Below are positions 41,542-49,213 of a stretch of 64,000 bases of DNA, one piece after another. This stretch comes from Subdoligranulum variabile (GTDB taxonomy: Bacteria; Bacillota; Clostridia; Oscillospirales; Ruminococcaceae): positions 1-64,000 of the forward strand of contig QAKI01000063.1 of the NCBI GenBank assembly GCA_003343905.1, given 5' to 3'. The position numbers were made by a program, and so were the translations under genes. Every line of letters begins with the position of its first letter. Within the stretch, counting starts at the first letter, position 1. The notes beneath the pieces are model-generated. The model ran no database searches. It was not told the origin of the DNA and saw nothing but the letters and a program-made list of their open reading frames with translations.

Positions 41542-44154
41542 ATGCCCGATATTACCCGTGAATACCTCGCGCTGCGCGATCAATATATCGAAAGCCGCTT
41601 CCAGCGCCTCAACCCGGTCCAGCGGCAGGCGGTGTTTACCACCGAAGGCCCGCTGCTGATCCTGGCGGGGGCGGGTTCCGGCAAAACGACGGTGCTCGTC
41701 AACCGCATCGCCAACATCATCCGCTTCGGCTCTGCCCACGGCAGCCGGGAACTGTCCCGGACCATCACCGAGCAGGACTTGCAGGATCTGCGCACGGCGG
41801 TACAGACCGGGCGGGACCTCCCGCGGGAAACCGCGTACCTGGCCGTGCGCCCGGCGCGCCCCTGGAACGTGCTGGCCATCACCTTTACGAACAAGGCGGC
41901 GGGCGAACTGAAAGAGCGCCTGCGCGCCATGCTGGGCGAAACGATGGGCGGCGACGTGAACGCGTCCACCTTCCACTCGGCCTGCGTGCGCATCCTGCGC
42001 CGGGACGCCGAGCGCATCGGCTTCCCCAAGAGCTTTACCATTTATGATACCGACGACCAGCAGCGGGTGCTCAAGCAGATCTATAAGGACAAGATGATCG
42101 ACGACAAGTTCCTGCCCATCAAGTCGGCGGTGGCGCAGATCAGCGGCTTCAAGGACAAACTGATGACGCCGGAGGATGTGGCGGCGGAAGCCCCGCGCGA
42201 CACCAAGGCGGCGCTGGTTTCCAAAATTTACACTTCCTACGCCGCCCGGCTGAAACAGGCGGGCGCAATGGACTTTGACGATTTGATCTTCCACACGGTC
42301 CGGCTGCTGCAAACGGACGCGGAAGCGCGGGAATACTACCAGAATAAGTTCCGCTATGTGGTGGTGGACGAATACCAGGATACCAGCATCGCCCAGTTTC
42401 ATCTGGTGCGCCTGCTGGCGGGCGGGACCAACAACGTCTGCGTGGTGGGCGACGACGACCAGTCCATCTATAAGTTCCGCGGCGCCACCATCGAGAATAT
42501 CCTCAACTTCGAGCAGGTGTTCACCGGCGCCAAGACGATCCGGCTGGAACAGAACTACCGCTCCACTTCCAACATCCTGAACGCGGCCAACAGCGTCATC
42601 AAAAACAACACCGGCCGCAAGGGCAAGACCCTCTGGACCGAGAACGGCGACGGCAGCAAGGTCCACCACTATACGGCGGCCAACGAACAGGACGAAGCCA
42701 GCCATATCGCCGACATCATCACCGCGAACCTGCGGGAAGGCGCCCATCTGCGCGACCATGCGGTGCTTTACCGCATGAACGCCCAGTCCAACCCCATCGA
42801 AACCTATTTCGCCCGGGCGGGCATCCCGTACCGCATCGTGGGCGGCCAGCGATTCTTTGACCGCAAGGAAGTCAAGGACATCAACTCCTACCTGGCGGTG
42901 ATCGTCAACCCCCGCGACGACGTGCGCCTGCGCCGGATCATCAACGAACCGGCCCGCAAGATCGGCGCGTCCACCGTGGAAAAGATCGGGGAACTGGCGG
43001 CCAGCGCCGGGGTGCCCATGCTGCAGATCATCGCGGACGTGCGCCGCTACCCGGAACTGTCCCGCGCCGCGGCCGCGCTGGAAAAGTTCTACGAGATGTA
43101 CCGCGAACTGTGCGATCTGTCGGTCACGCTGCCACTGGACGAGTTCGCGGGCGAAGTCATCCGCAAGACCGGCTATGAAGCCATGCTGAAAGCGCAGAAA
43201 GAGGAGGGCGAAAGCCGCCTGGAGAACCTGGGCCAGCTCGTCAGCTCCGTCAAGACCTACGCGGACCAGAACGGCGGCGACGCCACGCTGGCTGGCTTTT
43301 TGGAGGAAGTGGCGCTGATCTCCGACCTGGACAGCTACGACCAGGACGCCGACTCCGTCACCATGATGACGATCCATTCGGCCAAGGGGCTTGAGTTCCC
43401 CTACGTCTTTGTAGTCGGCATGGAGGACGGTATCTTCCCCGGCGATATGGCCCGCTATAACGAGGAAGATATGGAGGAAGAACGGCGTCTGTGCTATGTG
43501 GCCATCACCCGTGCCAAAAAGGAACTGTATCTTTCCTCTTCCTGCAGCCGGCTGATCTTCGGGCAGACCCGCCGCAACCCGCCGTCCTGCTTCCTGAGCG
43601 AGATCGACGGCGGATTGCTGGACGAGACCGAAAGCCCCGATCTGGCCTACTCGGCAGGCAGTTTCGGCGCGGGCTACGGCACCTACAGCGCCAGCGTGCC
43701 CGGCGGGCGCAGCGGCTATTCCGGGGCTTCCCGTGGGTATCTGAACAGCGATTACAATGCCCGGCCGCGCGGCGGTTTCGGCGCAGGGTACAGCAGCGGC
43801 TTCTCCGGCGGCGGGTACGAAAGCCCTCGGTACGGCGGCGGGCGAAGCGCGGCGCAGGGGTTCGGCTTCGGCGCCGGGTACGGCAGCCGTGCCAGCCACC
43901 ACAGCGGCGCGCCCGCGGCCCCCGCAGGGGCCGGCACTTCCACGCTGGTGGGCATGCAGCAGCAGGCCGCGCCGAAAAAGCAGGCCGTCCAGTACCAGCC
44001 CGGCGAGGTGGTGGAACACCGCGTGTTCGGGCGGGGCAAAGTGCTCAAGGCCACGTCCATCGCGGGCGACTGCATCGTCGAGATCCAGTTCGAGCGCGTG
44101 GGCATCAAAAAAACGATGGCCAATTATGCGCAGCTCAAAAAAATCACAGAATAA
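41542..44154 (+). CDS. pcrA: PcrA/UvrD-type DNA helicase with GYS-rich linker
   Basis: 3'-5' superfamily 1 helicase of 870 aa; PcrA is usually about 730. Walker A LILAGAGSGKTTVLVNR is near residue 38, Walker B region YVVVDEYQDTS, then GDDDQSIYKFRGA and the late motifs MTIHSAKGLEFPYVFVVG and YVAITRAKKELYL. After the motor (about residue 700) comes a low-complexity stretch of about 110 residues rich in Gly, Ser, Tyr, Ala and Arg (for example GFGAGYSSGFSGGGYESPRY). A C-terminal Tudor-like domain follows, VEHRVFGRGKVLKATS, which in PcrA binds RNA polymerase. Confidence 0.94.
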   Translation: MPDITREYLALRDQYIESRFQRLNPVQRQAVFTTEGPLLILAGAGSGKTTVLVNRIANIIRFGSAHGSRELSRTITEQDLQDLRTAVQTGRDLPRETAYLAVRPARPWNVLAITFTNKAAGELKERLRAMLGETMGGDVNASTFHSACVRILRRDAERIGFPKSFTIYDTDDQQRVLKQIYKDKMIDDKFLPIKSAVAQISGFKDKLMTPEDVAAEAPRDTKAALVSKIYTSYAARLKQAGAMDFDDLIFHTVRLLQTDAEAREYYQNKFRYVVVDEYQDTSIAQFHLVRLLAGGTNNVCVVGDDDQSIYKFRGATIENILNFEQVFTGAKTIRLEQNYRSTSNILNAANSVIKNNTGRKGKTLWTENGDGSKVHHYTAANEQDEASHIADIITANLREGAHLRDHAVLYRMNAQSNPIETYFARAGIPYRIVGGQRFFDRKEVKDINSYLAVIVNPRDDVRLRRIINEPARKIGASTVEKIGELAASAGVPMLQIIADVRRYPELSRAAAALEKFYEMYRELCDLSVTLPLDEFAGEVIRKTGYEAMLKAQKEEGESRLENLGQLVSSVKTYADQNGGDATLAGFLEEVALISDLDSYDQDADSVTMMTIHSAKGLEFPYVFVVGMEDGIFPGDMARYNEEDMEEERRLCYVAITRAKKELYLSSSCSRLIFGQTRRNPPSCFLSEIDGGLLDETESPDLAYSAGSFGAGYGTYSASVPGGRSGYSGASRGYLNSDYNARPRGGFGAGYSSGFSGGGYESPRYGGGRSAAQGFGFGAGYGSRASHHSGAPAAPAGAGTSTLVGMQQQAAPKKQAVQYQPGEVVEHRVFGRGKVLKATSIAGDCIVEIQFERVGIKKTMANYAQLKKITE

Positions 44155-44175
44155 ACAGAGAGGGGAGACAGGCCC

Positions 44176-44958
44176 ATGCTGGTCCAACTGATCGCACATA
44201 CCAACGAACCTGAAAAAACCGTGGCGGCTGCCGCGAAACTGTGCTACTCCGATGCACATATCGAAACGCTGCTGGACGGCCTTACGCCGGAAAAGACGGC
44301 GGCTTTCCTGCAAAAGCTGTCTGATCTCGGCCACGCCAGCCCCATCGAGCACGCCAGCTTCACCTTCGGCATCGAGGGGGTGTCCCGCACCTTCCTGGCG
44401 CAGGTCACCCGTCACCGCATCGCCAGCTTCAGCGTGCAGAGCCAGCGTTATGTGCGCCTGGAAGATTTCCGCTATGTGATCCCGCCGGAGATCGAGGCCA
44501 TCCCCGAAGCGAAGGCACAGTTCATCGAGTCCATGAACGAGGACGCCCGCAAATATCTGGAACTGGTCCGCACGCTGGAAAACGCCCACACGGCCCGCCT
44601 GATGGCCCAGGGCATGGAGGAAAAGGCCGCCCGCGCCAAGGCGGGCAAACAGGCCAATGAGGACGCCCGCTTTGTGCTGCCCAACGCCTGCGAGACCAAG
44701 ATGGTCATGACCATGAACTGCCGCAGCCTGCTGAACTTCTTCAACCTGCGCTGCTGCAACCGCGCCCAGTGGGAGATCCGCGCCGTGGCGGACGAAATGC
44801 TGCGGCTGGTGCTGCCGCTGGCGCCCCATATCTTTGCGTCCGCAGGCCCCCGCTGTCTGACGGGCCCCTGCCCGGAAGGCCGGATGTGCTGCGGCCAGCA
44901 GGCGCAGGTCCGCGACAAGTACGCCCAACTGAAACAGGAGGCGCTGGAACGTGGGTAA
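44176..44958 (+). CDS. thyX: FAD-dependent thymidylate synthase
   Basis: Makes dTMP from dUMP using FAD, NADPH and methylene-THF; 260 aa. The ThyX motif is RHRIASFSVQSQRY near residue 78, and a second family mark is LNFFNLRCCNRAQWEIR near residue 187. GAGAGGGG precedes the ATG. The gene overlaps tmk by eight bases, so dTMP synthesis and its phosphorylation are coupled. No thyA is seen. Confidence 0.96.
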   Translation: MLVQLIAHTNEPEKTVAAAAKLCYSDAHIETLLDGLTPEKTAAFLQKLSDLGHASPIEHASFTFGIEGVSRTFLAQVTRHRIASFSVQSQRYVRLEDFRYVIPPEIEAIPEAKAQFIESMNEDARKYLELVRTLENAHTARLMAQGMEEKAARAKAGKQANEDARFVLPNACETKMVMTMNCRSLLNFFNLRCCNRAQWEIRAVADEMLRLVLPLAPHIFASAGPRCLTGPCPEGRMCCGQQAQVRDKYAQLKQEALERG

Positions 44959-45625
44959 GCTCATCATCTTTGAAGGGCTGGACGGTTCCGGCAAGGGGAC
45001 GCAGGCGGCCCTGACAGCGCAAAAGCTGCAGGCGCGGGGCGTCGCGCTGCGCAAAGTCACCTTCCCGGATTATGACAGCGACTCTTCCGCCCTTGTCAAA
45101 ATGTACCTTTCCGGCCAATTCGGCGAAAAGCCGGACGATGTGAACGCCTACGCGGCGTCCAGCTTTTACGCAGTGGACCGCTTTGCCAGCTATAAGACGG
45201 ACTGGGGCGGATTTTATCAGGACGGCGGGCTCGTGCTTTCCGACCGGTACACCACGTCCAACGCCGTACACCAGTGCTCCAAACTACCGCCGTCCCAGTG
45301 GGACAGTTTTTTGAACTGGCTGTTCGATTTTGAGTATAAAAAAATCGGCATCCCCGCGCCGGACCTTGTGCTGTACCTGGCCGTGGACCCCGACGTGTCC
45401 CAAAAGCTGCTGGAGACCCGCTACCACGGCGATGAAAGCCGGAAGGATATCCAGGAGAAAGACCGGGAGTACATGGCGCGCAGCCGGGCCGCGGCTGAAT
45501 ACTGCGCCAAACAACTGGGATGGCAGCGCATTGAATGTACCCGCCCGGAAGGCGCGGGAAAGACGATGCGCCCGGTGGAAGAGATCAACGCGGAAATACT
45601 TGCGAAAATGGATCGTATCCTGTAA
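44951..45625 (+). CDS. tmk: Thymidylate kinase
   Basis: Phosphorylates dTMP to dTDP; 224 aa. The P-loop IIFEGLDGSGKGTQ is at the N-terminus, the substrate motif LVLSDRYTTSNAVHQ near residue 95, and a LID region follows (DESRKDIQEKDREYM). The start is GTG at 44951 inside the end of thyX. The P-loop differs slightly from the usual DGAGK/DGSGKST form by GKGT, still within the family. Confidence 0.94.
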   Translation: MGKLIIFEGLDGSGKGTQAALTAQKLQARGVALRKVTFPDYDSDSSALVKMYLSGQFGEKPDDVNAYAASSFYAVDRFASYKTDWGGFYQDGGLVLSDRYTTSNAVHQCSKLPPSQWDSFLNWLFDFEYKKIGIPAPDLVLYLAVDPDVSQKLLETRYHGDESRKDIQEKDREYMARSRAAAEYCAKQLGWQRIECTRPEGAGKTMRPVEEINAEILAKMDRIL

Positions 45626-45655
45626 AATGAAAGGATACGGAAGGGAGGCTTGCCT

Positions 45656-46477
45656 ATGGTGCGCGCAGCGGTGGAAGAGGACCTGCAGGCGCTGATTGGC
45701 CTACGCTGCGCACGCTGCGGCGGCACGCCTGCCGATGCGGCCGGGTGGCTGCGTCAGATCGCGGGGCTCGATCACATTCTGGTGGTGCAGCCGTCCGGGC
45801 AGCCGCCCGCCGCCATGCTCGGCGCGGTGCCGGTGCGCTGCGGGGAACGCCGCGGCGTCTGGTTCTGCGGCGCGGCCGCGGCGGACGGCGTTCCGCTGCA
45901 AACGCTGCTTCCGCGACTGTTGCAGGGCTGCCTGCGCGCTTTTGCCGCCAAAGGGTACGACTTTGCGCTGCTCACCCCCGACGGCGCCGACGATGCCGCC
46001 CGCATGGAAGCACTGGGCTTCCAGAACCTGCTGCCCACCCGGGTGCTGAACAAACCCATCCGCCGCAACCTGATGGCCCACGCGGAGTTTGACAGCCTTA
46101 CCGTGCACCGCTGGCAGGAAATGCGCCTGCGCTACCAGCCGGGCTGCATCACCCTGCCGGAGGACGCCATGAACGAAGTGATGACGCAGCTTTACCGCCG
46201 CGGGCTCACCATCGTGTCGAACCGGCGCGGTTACGGGCTGTATTTTGCCCGGGGCGGCTGTTTGCAGTTTTTGGAATTGCAGGCGGACCAGGACTACTGC
46301 GCCGACATCCTGTTGCAAGCTGCGCGGGAAAAGACCGGCGCGGAACAGGCCCGCATCCTTCTGGCGGAAAACCAGGCCCTCTACCTTGGCGCCGGGCGCC
46401 GCTGCGGGTATGGCATGATCGCGTTTCTGCGGCAGGAATTCCCGATCACAGACGTTTATTTCAGGATGCTGCTGTGA
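45656..46477 (+). CDS. GNAT-like acetyltransferase, unassigned
   Basis: Protein of 273 aa. It starts MVRAAVEEDLQALIGL, a common N-terminus of GNAT enzymes. A GNAT-like middle has YDFALLTPDGADDAARMEALGFQNLLP. The C-terminal half (from about residue 145) resembles a second, degenerate GNAT-like or DUF4081-type lobe. No acetyl-CoA loop of the strict (Q/R)xxGx(G/A) form is evident, so activity is uncertain. ATG at 45656 follows GGGAGG. Confidence 0.6.
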   Translation: MVRAAVEEDLQALIGLRCARCGGTPADAAGWLRQIAGLDHILVVQPSGQPPAAMLGAVPVRCGERRGVWFCGAAAADGVPLQTLLPRLLQGCLRAFAAKGYDFALLTPDGADDAARMEALGFQNLLPTRVLNKPIRRNLMAHAEFDSLTVHRWQEMRLRYQPGCITLPEDAMNEVMTQLYRRGLTIVSNRRGYGLYFARGGCLQFLELQADQDYCADILLQAAREKTGAEQARILLAENQALYLGAGRRCGYGMIAFLRQEFPITDVYFRMLL

Positions 46478-46540
46478 GCAGCGGAGGAAATCAGGGCGGC
46501 GGTTCCCGCTGCACCGCACAAAAATAAGGAGTAATCCCTC

Positions 46541-47857
46541 ATGAGGATCAATCGCAACGACAATACGGGGAGCCAGGCTCCGCAGCCGGCGCCGGAGGCA
46601 AAAGCGCCGCAGCCTCAGCAGAAAGCGGTCGCGCCCGCCCCGCAGGAGCCTGAAACTCCCGAAAAGCCCGAAAAGCCCGCGAAAGCCAAAAAAGAAAAGC
46701 CCCGCAAAGAGAAAAAGGAAAAACGCCCCCGCCGCCGCGTGCCGGTAGGCTGCCTTGTGCTGGTCGTTTTTCTGGCTCTGCTGGTGGCCGGCGGCTTCCA
46801 GGTCATGCGCTTTTATGACGAGGTGGACGGCGCCAGCGTTCTGGGTGACGAACAGACCATCACGATCGAGCAGGGCTCCTCGGTGGGGGATATCGCCACC
46901 CAGTTGAAGGACGCGGGCATCATCCAGTATGACTGGCTCTTCAAGGAATACGTCAAGTTCAGCGGTATGGCCAGCGGCATCCAGTACGGCGAATTTGCAT
47001 TGCGCCCCGGCATGGACTACAACACCATCATTGAGGCCATCTCGCAGCAGACCCGCCGTCCCACCACGGATATCACCATCCCGGAGGGCACCACGGCGGT
47101 GGGCGTCGCGCAGATCTTTGTGGATGCCGGTCTGGTGGACAGCGTCGATACCTTCCTGGCCTGCGCCAACGGCACCGACGGTTCGGACTTCAGCCAGTAC
47201 AGCTTCTGGAACGAGATCCCGGACAACGGCCGCCTGATGAAGTGCGAGGGCTACCTCTTCCCGGAGACCTACAACGTCTACGCGGACGAGGACGTCTATT
47301 ACTATGTGGACACCCTCTACGCCGAGTTCGACAAGCAGACTGCCGGTCTGGCCGATACGATCGCCGAGAAGGGCACCACGCTGGACGATGTGGTCAAGCT
47401 GGCCAGCTTTATCCAGGAGGAAGCCGGCGTGCCGGAGGAGGACCCCAAGGTCAGCGCATGCTTCCACAACCGTCTGGAATCGGACGACCCGCTGTGGGCC
47501 GAGCATAAGCTGGAATCCAACGCCTGCAGCGATATCATGCAGGATGTAGAGAACAACTACCTCTGGAATTCCCCCACGGCCGAGTATTACGGCTGGCCGG
47601 AAGATGGCGCGATCCCGGAAGATGTGCTGGACCTGTATGACACCTACCGCATCAGCGGCCTGCCCGCGGGCCCCATCTCCTGCCCGGGCTATGCGGCCAT
47701 CGAGGCGGCGCTCAACCCCGACCAGCAGTTTATCGACGAGGGCTACTATTTCTTCGTCACCGGCCACCCGGACACCGACGTGGCGGGCCAGTATTTCTAC
47801 GCCAAGACGGCTGACGAACATGATGCCAACGTCGAAAAGGCAGGCTGGAAGCCCTGA
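46541..47857 (+). CDS. mltG: Endolytic murein transglycosylase MltG
   Basis: Membrane-anchored lytic transglycosylase of 438 aa that cuts nascent glycan strands and sets their length. A cytoplasmic Pro/Lys/Ala-rich tail (about 1-67) precedes one membrane helix (about 69-87), then a LysM-like part (TITIEQGSSVGDIATQL) and the YceG domain. The catalytic Glu lies in ASFIQEEAGVPEEDPKVSA near residue 312. AAGGAG precedes the ATG. The charged tail resembles cytoplasmic tails bound by division proteins, which is a guess. Confidence 0.93.
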   Translation: MRINRNDNTGSQAPQPAPEAKAPQPQQKAVAPAPQEPETPEKPEKPAKAKKEKPRKEKKEKRPRRRVPVGCLVLVVFLALLVAGGFQVMRFYDEVDGASVLGDEQTITIEQGSSVGDIATQLKDAGIIQYDWLFKEYVKFSGMASGIQYGEFALRPGMDYNTIIEAISQQTRRPTTDITIPEGTTAVGVAQIFVDAGLVDSVDTFLACANGTDGSDFSQYSFWNEIPDNGRLMKCEGYLFPETYNVYADEDVYYYVDTLYAEFDKQTAGLADTIAEKGTTLDDVVKLASFIQEEAGVPEEDPKVSACFHNRLESDDPLWAEHKLESNACSDIMQDVENNYLWNSPTAEYYGWPEDGAIPEDVLDLYDTYRISGLPAGPISCPGYAAIEAALNPDQQFIDEGYYFFVTGHPDTDVAGQYFYAKTADEHDANVEKAGWKP

Positions 47858-47875
47858 CCGTATCAGAAACTACAG

Positions 47876-47905
47876 AGCGCCCGGCGCGTCCGGGCGCTTT
47901 TTTAC
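47876..47905 (+). terminator. Terminator of mltG
   Basis: Stem GCGCCCGG (47877-47884) with CCGGGCGC (47890-47897) and a CGCGT loop, then TTTTTT. Confidence 0.8.
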
Positions 47906-47919
47906 AGGAGGAACTTACC

Positions 47920-49155
47920 ATGCTGCAACAGCCTGAACTGCTGGCGCCTGCCGGCAGCCTGGAAACGCTCAAATACGCCGTCCTTTACGGCGCGGACGCC
48001 GTCTACTGTGCGCTGCCGGAATTCGGCATGCGGGCCGCGCCGGTCAACCTCACGGTGGACGAACTGCGGGAGGGCTGCATCTTCGCCCACGCCCGCGGCA
48101 AAAAAGTCTACCTGACCCTCAACACGCTGCCCACCAACGCGGAACTCAAAAAGCTGCCGCAGTATATCGAGAACGCCGCGCAGGCCGGGGTGGATGCCTT
48201 TATCATTGCGGACCTGGGCGTTCTGGCGCTGGCCAAAAAGTACGCGCCCTGGGTCGAACGCCATGTGTCCACCCAGGCAGGCATCACCAACTACGAAGCG
48301 GCGGCCGTTGCCTATGAACTGGGGGCCAAGCGCGTGGTGCTGGCCCGCGAACTGCCCCTGACCGAGATCGCCCAGATCCGGGACAACTGCCCGCCGGACC
48401 TGGACCTGGAAGCCTTTGTACACGGCGCCATGTGCATGAGCGTGTCGGGGCGGTGCCTGCTTTCCAGCTACATGACGGGCCGCAGCGGCAACCGGGGCGA
48501 GTGCGCCCAGCCCTGCCGCTGGAAGTACGCGCTGGTGGAGGAACGCCGCCCCGGCCAGTATATGGAGATCGGCGAGAGTGAAAACGGCAGCTATATCCTG
48601 AACGCCAACGACCTGTGCACGGCCCCGTTCCTGGATCTGATCTGCAAGGCCGGTGTGGACTCCCTCAAGATCGAAGGCCGCGCCAAGACCTTCTACTATG
48701 TGGCGTCGGTGACCAGTGCCTACCGCCGCGCGCTGGACGCCTATCTGCGGGACCCCGGCAACGACAACTATGAACTGCCCGGCGACGTCATTGAGGAACT
48801 GAACCGCACCAGCCACCGGCACTATTCGCCGGGGTTCTACTTCGGCAAGGAACAGGCGTTGCAGACGCCGAGCCACACCTATGTGCGGGAATGGGATTTC
48901 ATCGGCACCGTGGATTCCTGGGCCGACGGCATCGCCCACTGCACCCAGCGGGGCAAGTTCGCGGCAGGGGACACGCTGGAAGTGCTGCAGCCGGACGGGA
49001 CGGTCCTGACCATCACGCCCGCTTGGATCGAAAACGAGGACGGCGTCCGCGTGGACGCCACCCCGCACCCGATGATGCACTACACCATCCCCTGTGAAGC
49101 GCCTCTGATGCCCTACAGCCTGCTTCGGATGCGCAAGGCAGACGCGACCTCCTGA
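47920..49155 (+). CDS. Peptidase U32 family protein (TrhP/RlhA-like)
   Basis: 411 aa. The U32 signature is EAFVHGAMCMSVSGRCLLS near residue 164, with further conserved cysteines in ECAQPCRW and NDLCTAPFLDLICKAGVDSLKIEGRAK. U32 proteins were named as collagenases, but studied members hydroxylate tRNA or rRNA using prephenate (TrhP, RlhA), so RNA modification is the more likely role. ACAGGAGG precedes the ATG. It is isolated by terminators on both sides. Confidence 0.9.
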   Translation: MLQQPELLAPAGSLETLKYAVLYGADAVYCALPEFGMRAAPVNLTVDELREGCIFAHARGKKVYLTLNTLPTNAELKKLPQYIENAAQAGVDAFIIADLGVLALAKKYAPWVERHVSTQAGITNYEAAAVAYELGAKRVVLARELPLTEIAQIRDNCPPDLDLEAFVHGAMCMSVSGRCLLSSYMTGRSGNRGECAQPCRWKYALVEERRPGQYMEIGESENGSYILNANDLCTAPFLDLICKAGVDSLKIEGRAKTFYYVASVTSAYRRALDAYLRDPGNDNYELPGDVIEELNRTSHRHYSPGFYFGKEQALQTPSHTYVREWDFIGTVDSWADGIAHCTQRGKFAAGDTLEVLQPDGTVLTITPAWIENEDGVRVDATPHPMMHYTIPCEAPLMPYSLLRMRKADATS

Positions 49156-49166
49156 CCTGATAAACG

Positions 49167-49213
49167 CAAAAACAGAGCCTGCAAAGGAACCCCTTTGCAG
49201 GCTCTGTTTATTT
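49167..49213. terminator. Strong bidirectional terminator
   Basis: Sixteen-bp perfect stem (49172-49187 and 49192-49207) flanked by A-run and T-run. It ends the U32 gene and, on the other strand, the helicase gene, whose stop at 49208 touches the stem. Confidence 0.92.

Noticed and set aside
41377..45060. A 1227-codon open frame on the minus strand across pcrA, thyX and the start of tmk
   Set aside because: Antisense shadow of well-recognised plus-strand genes; no ribosome site and no family pattern.
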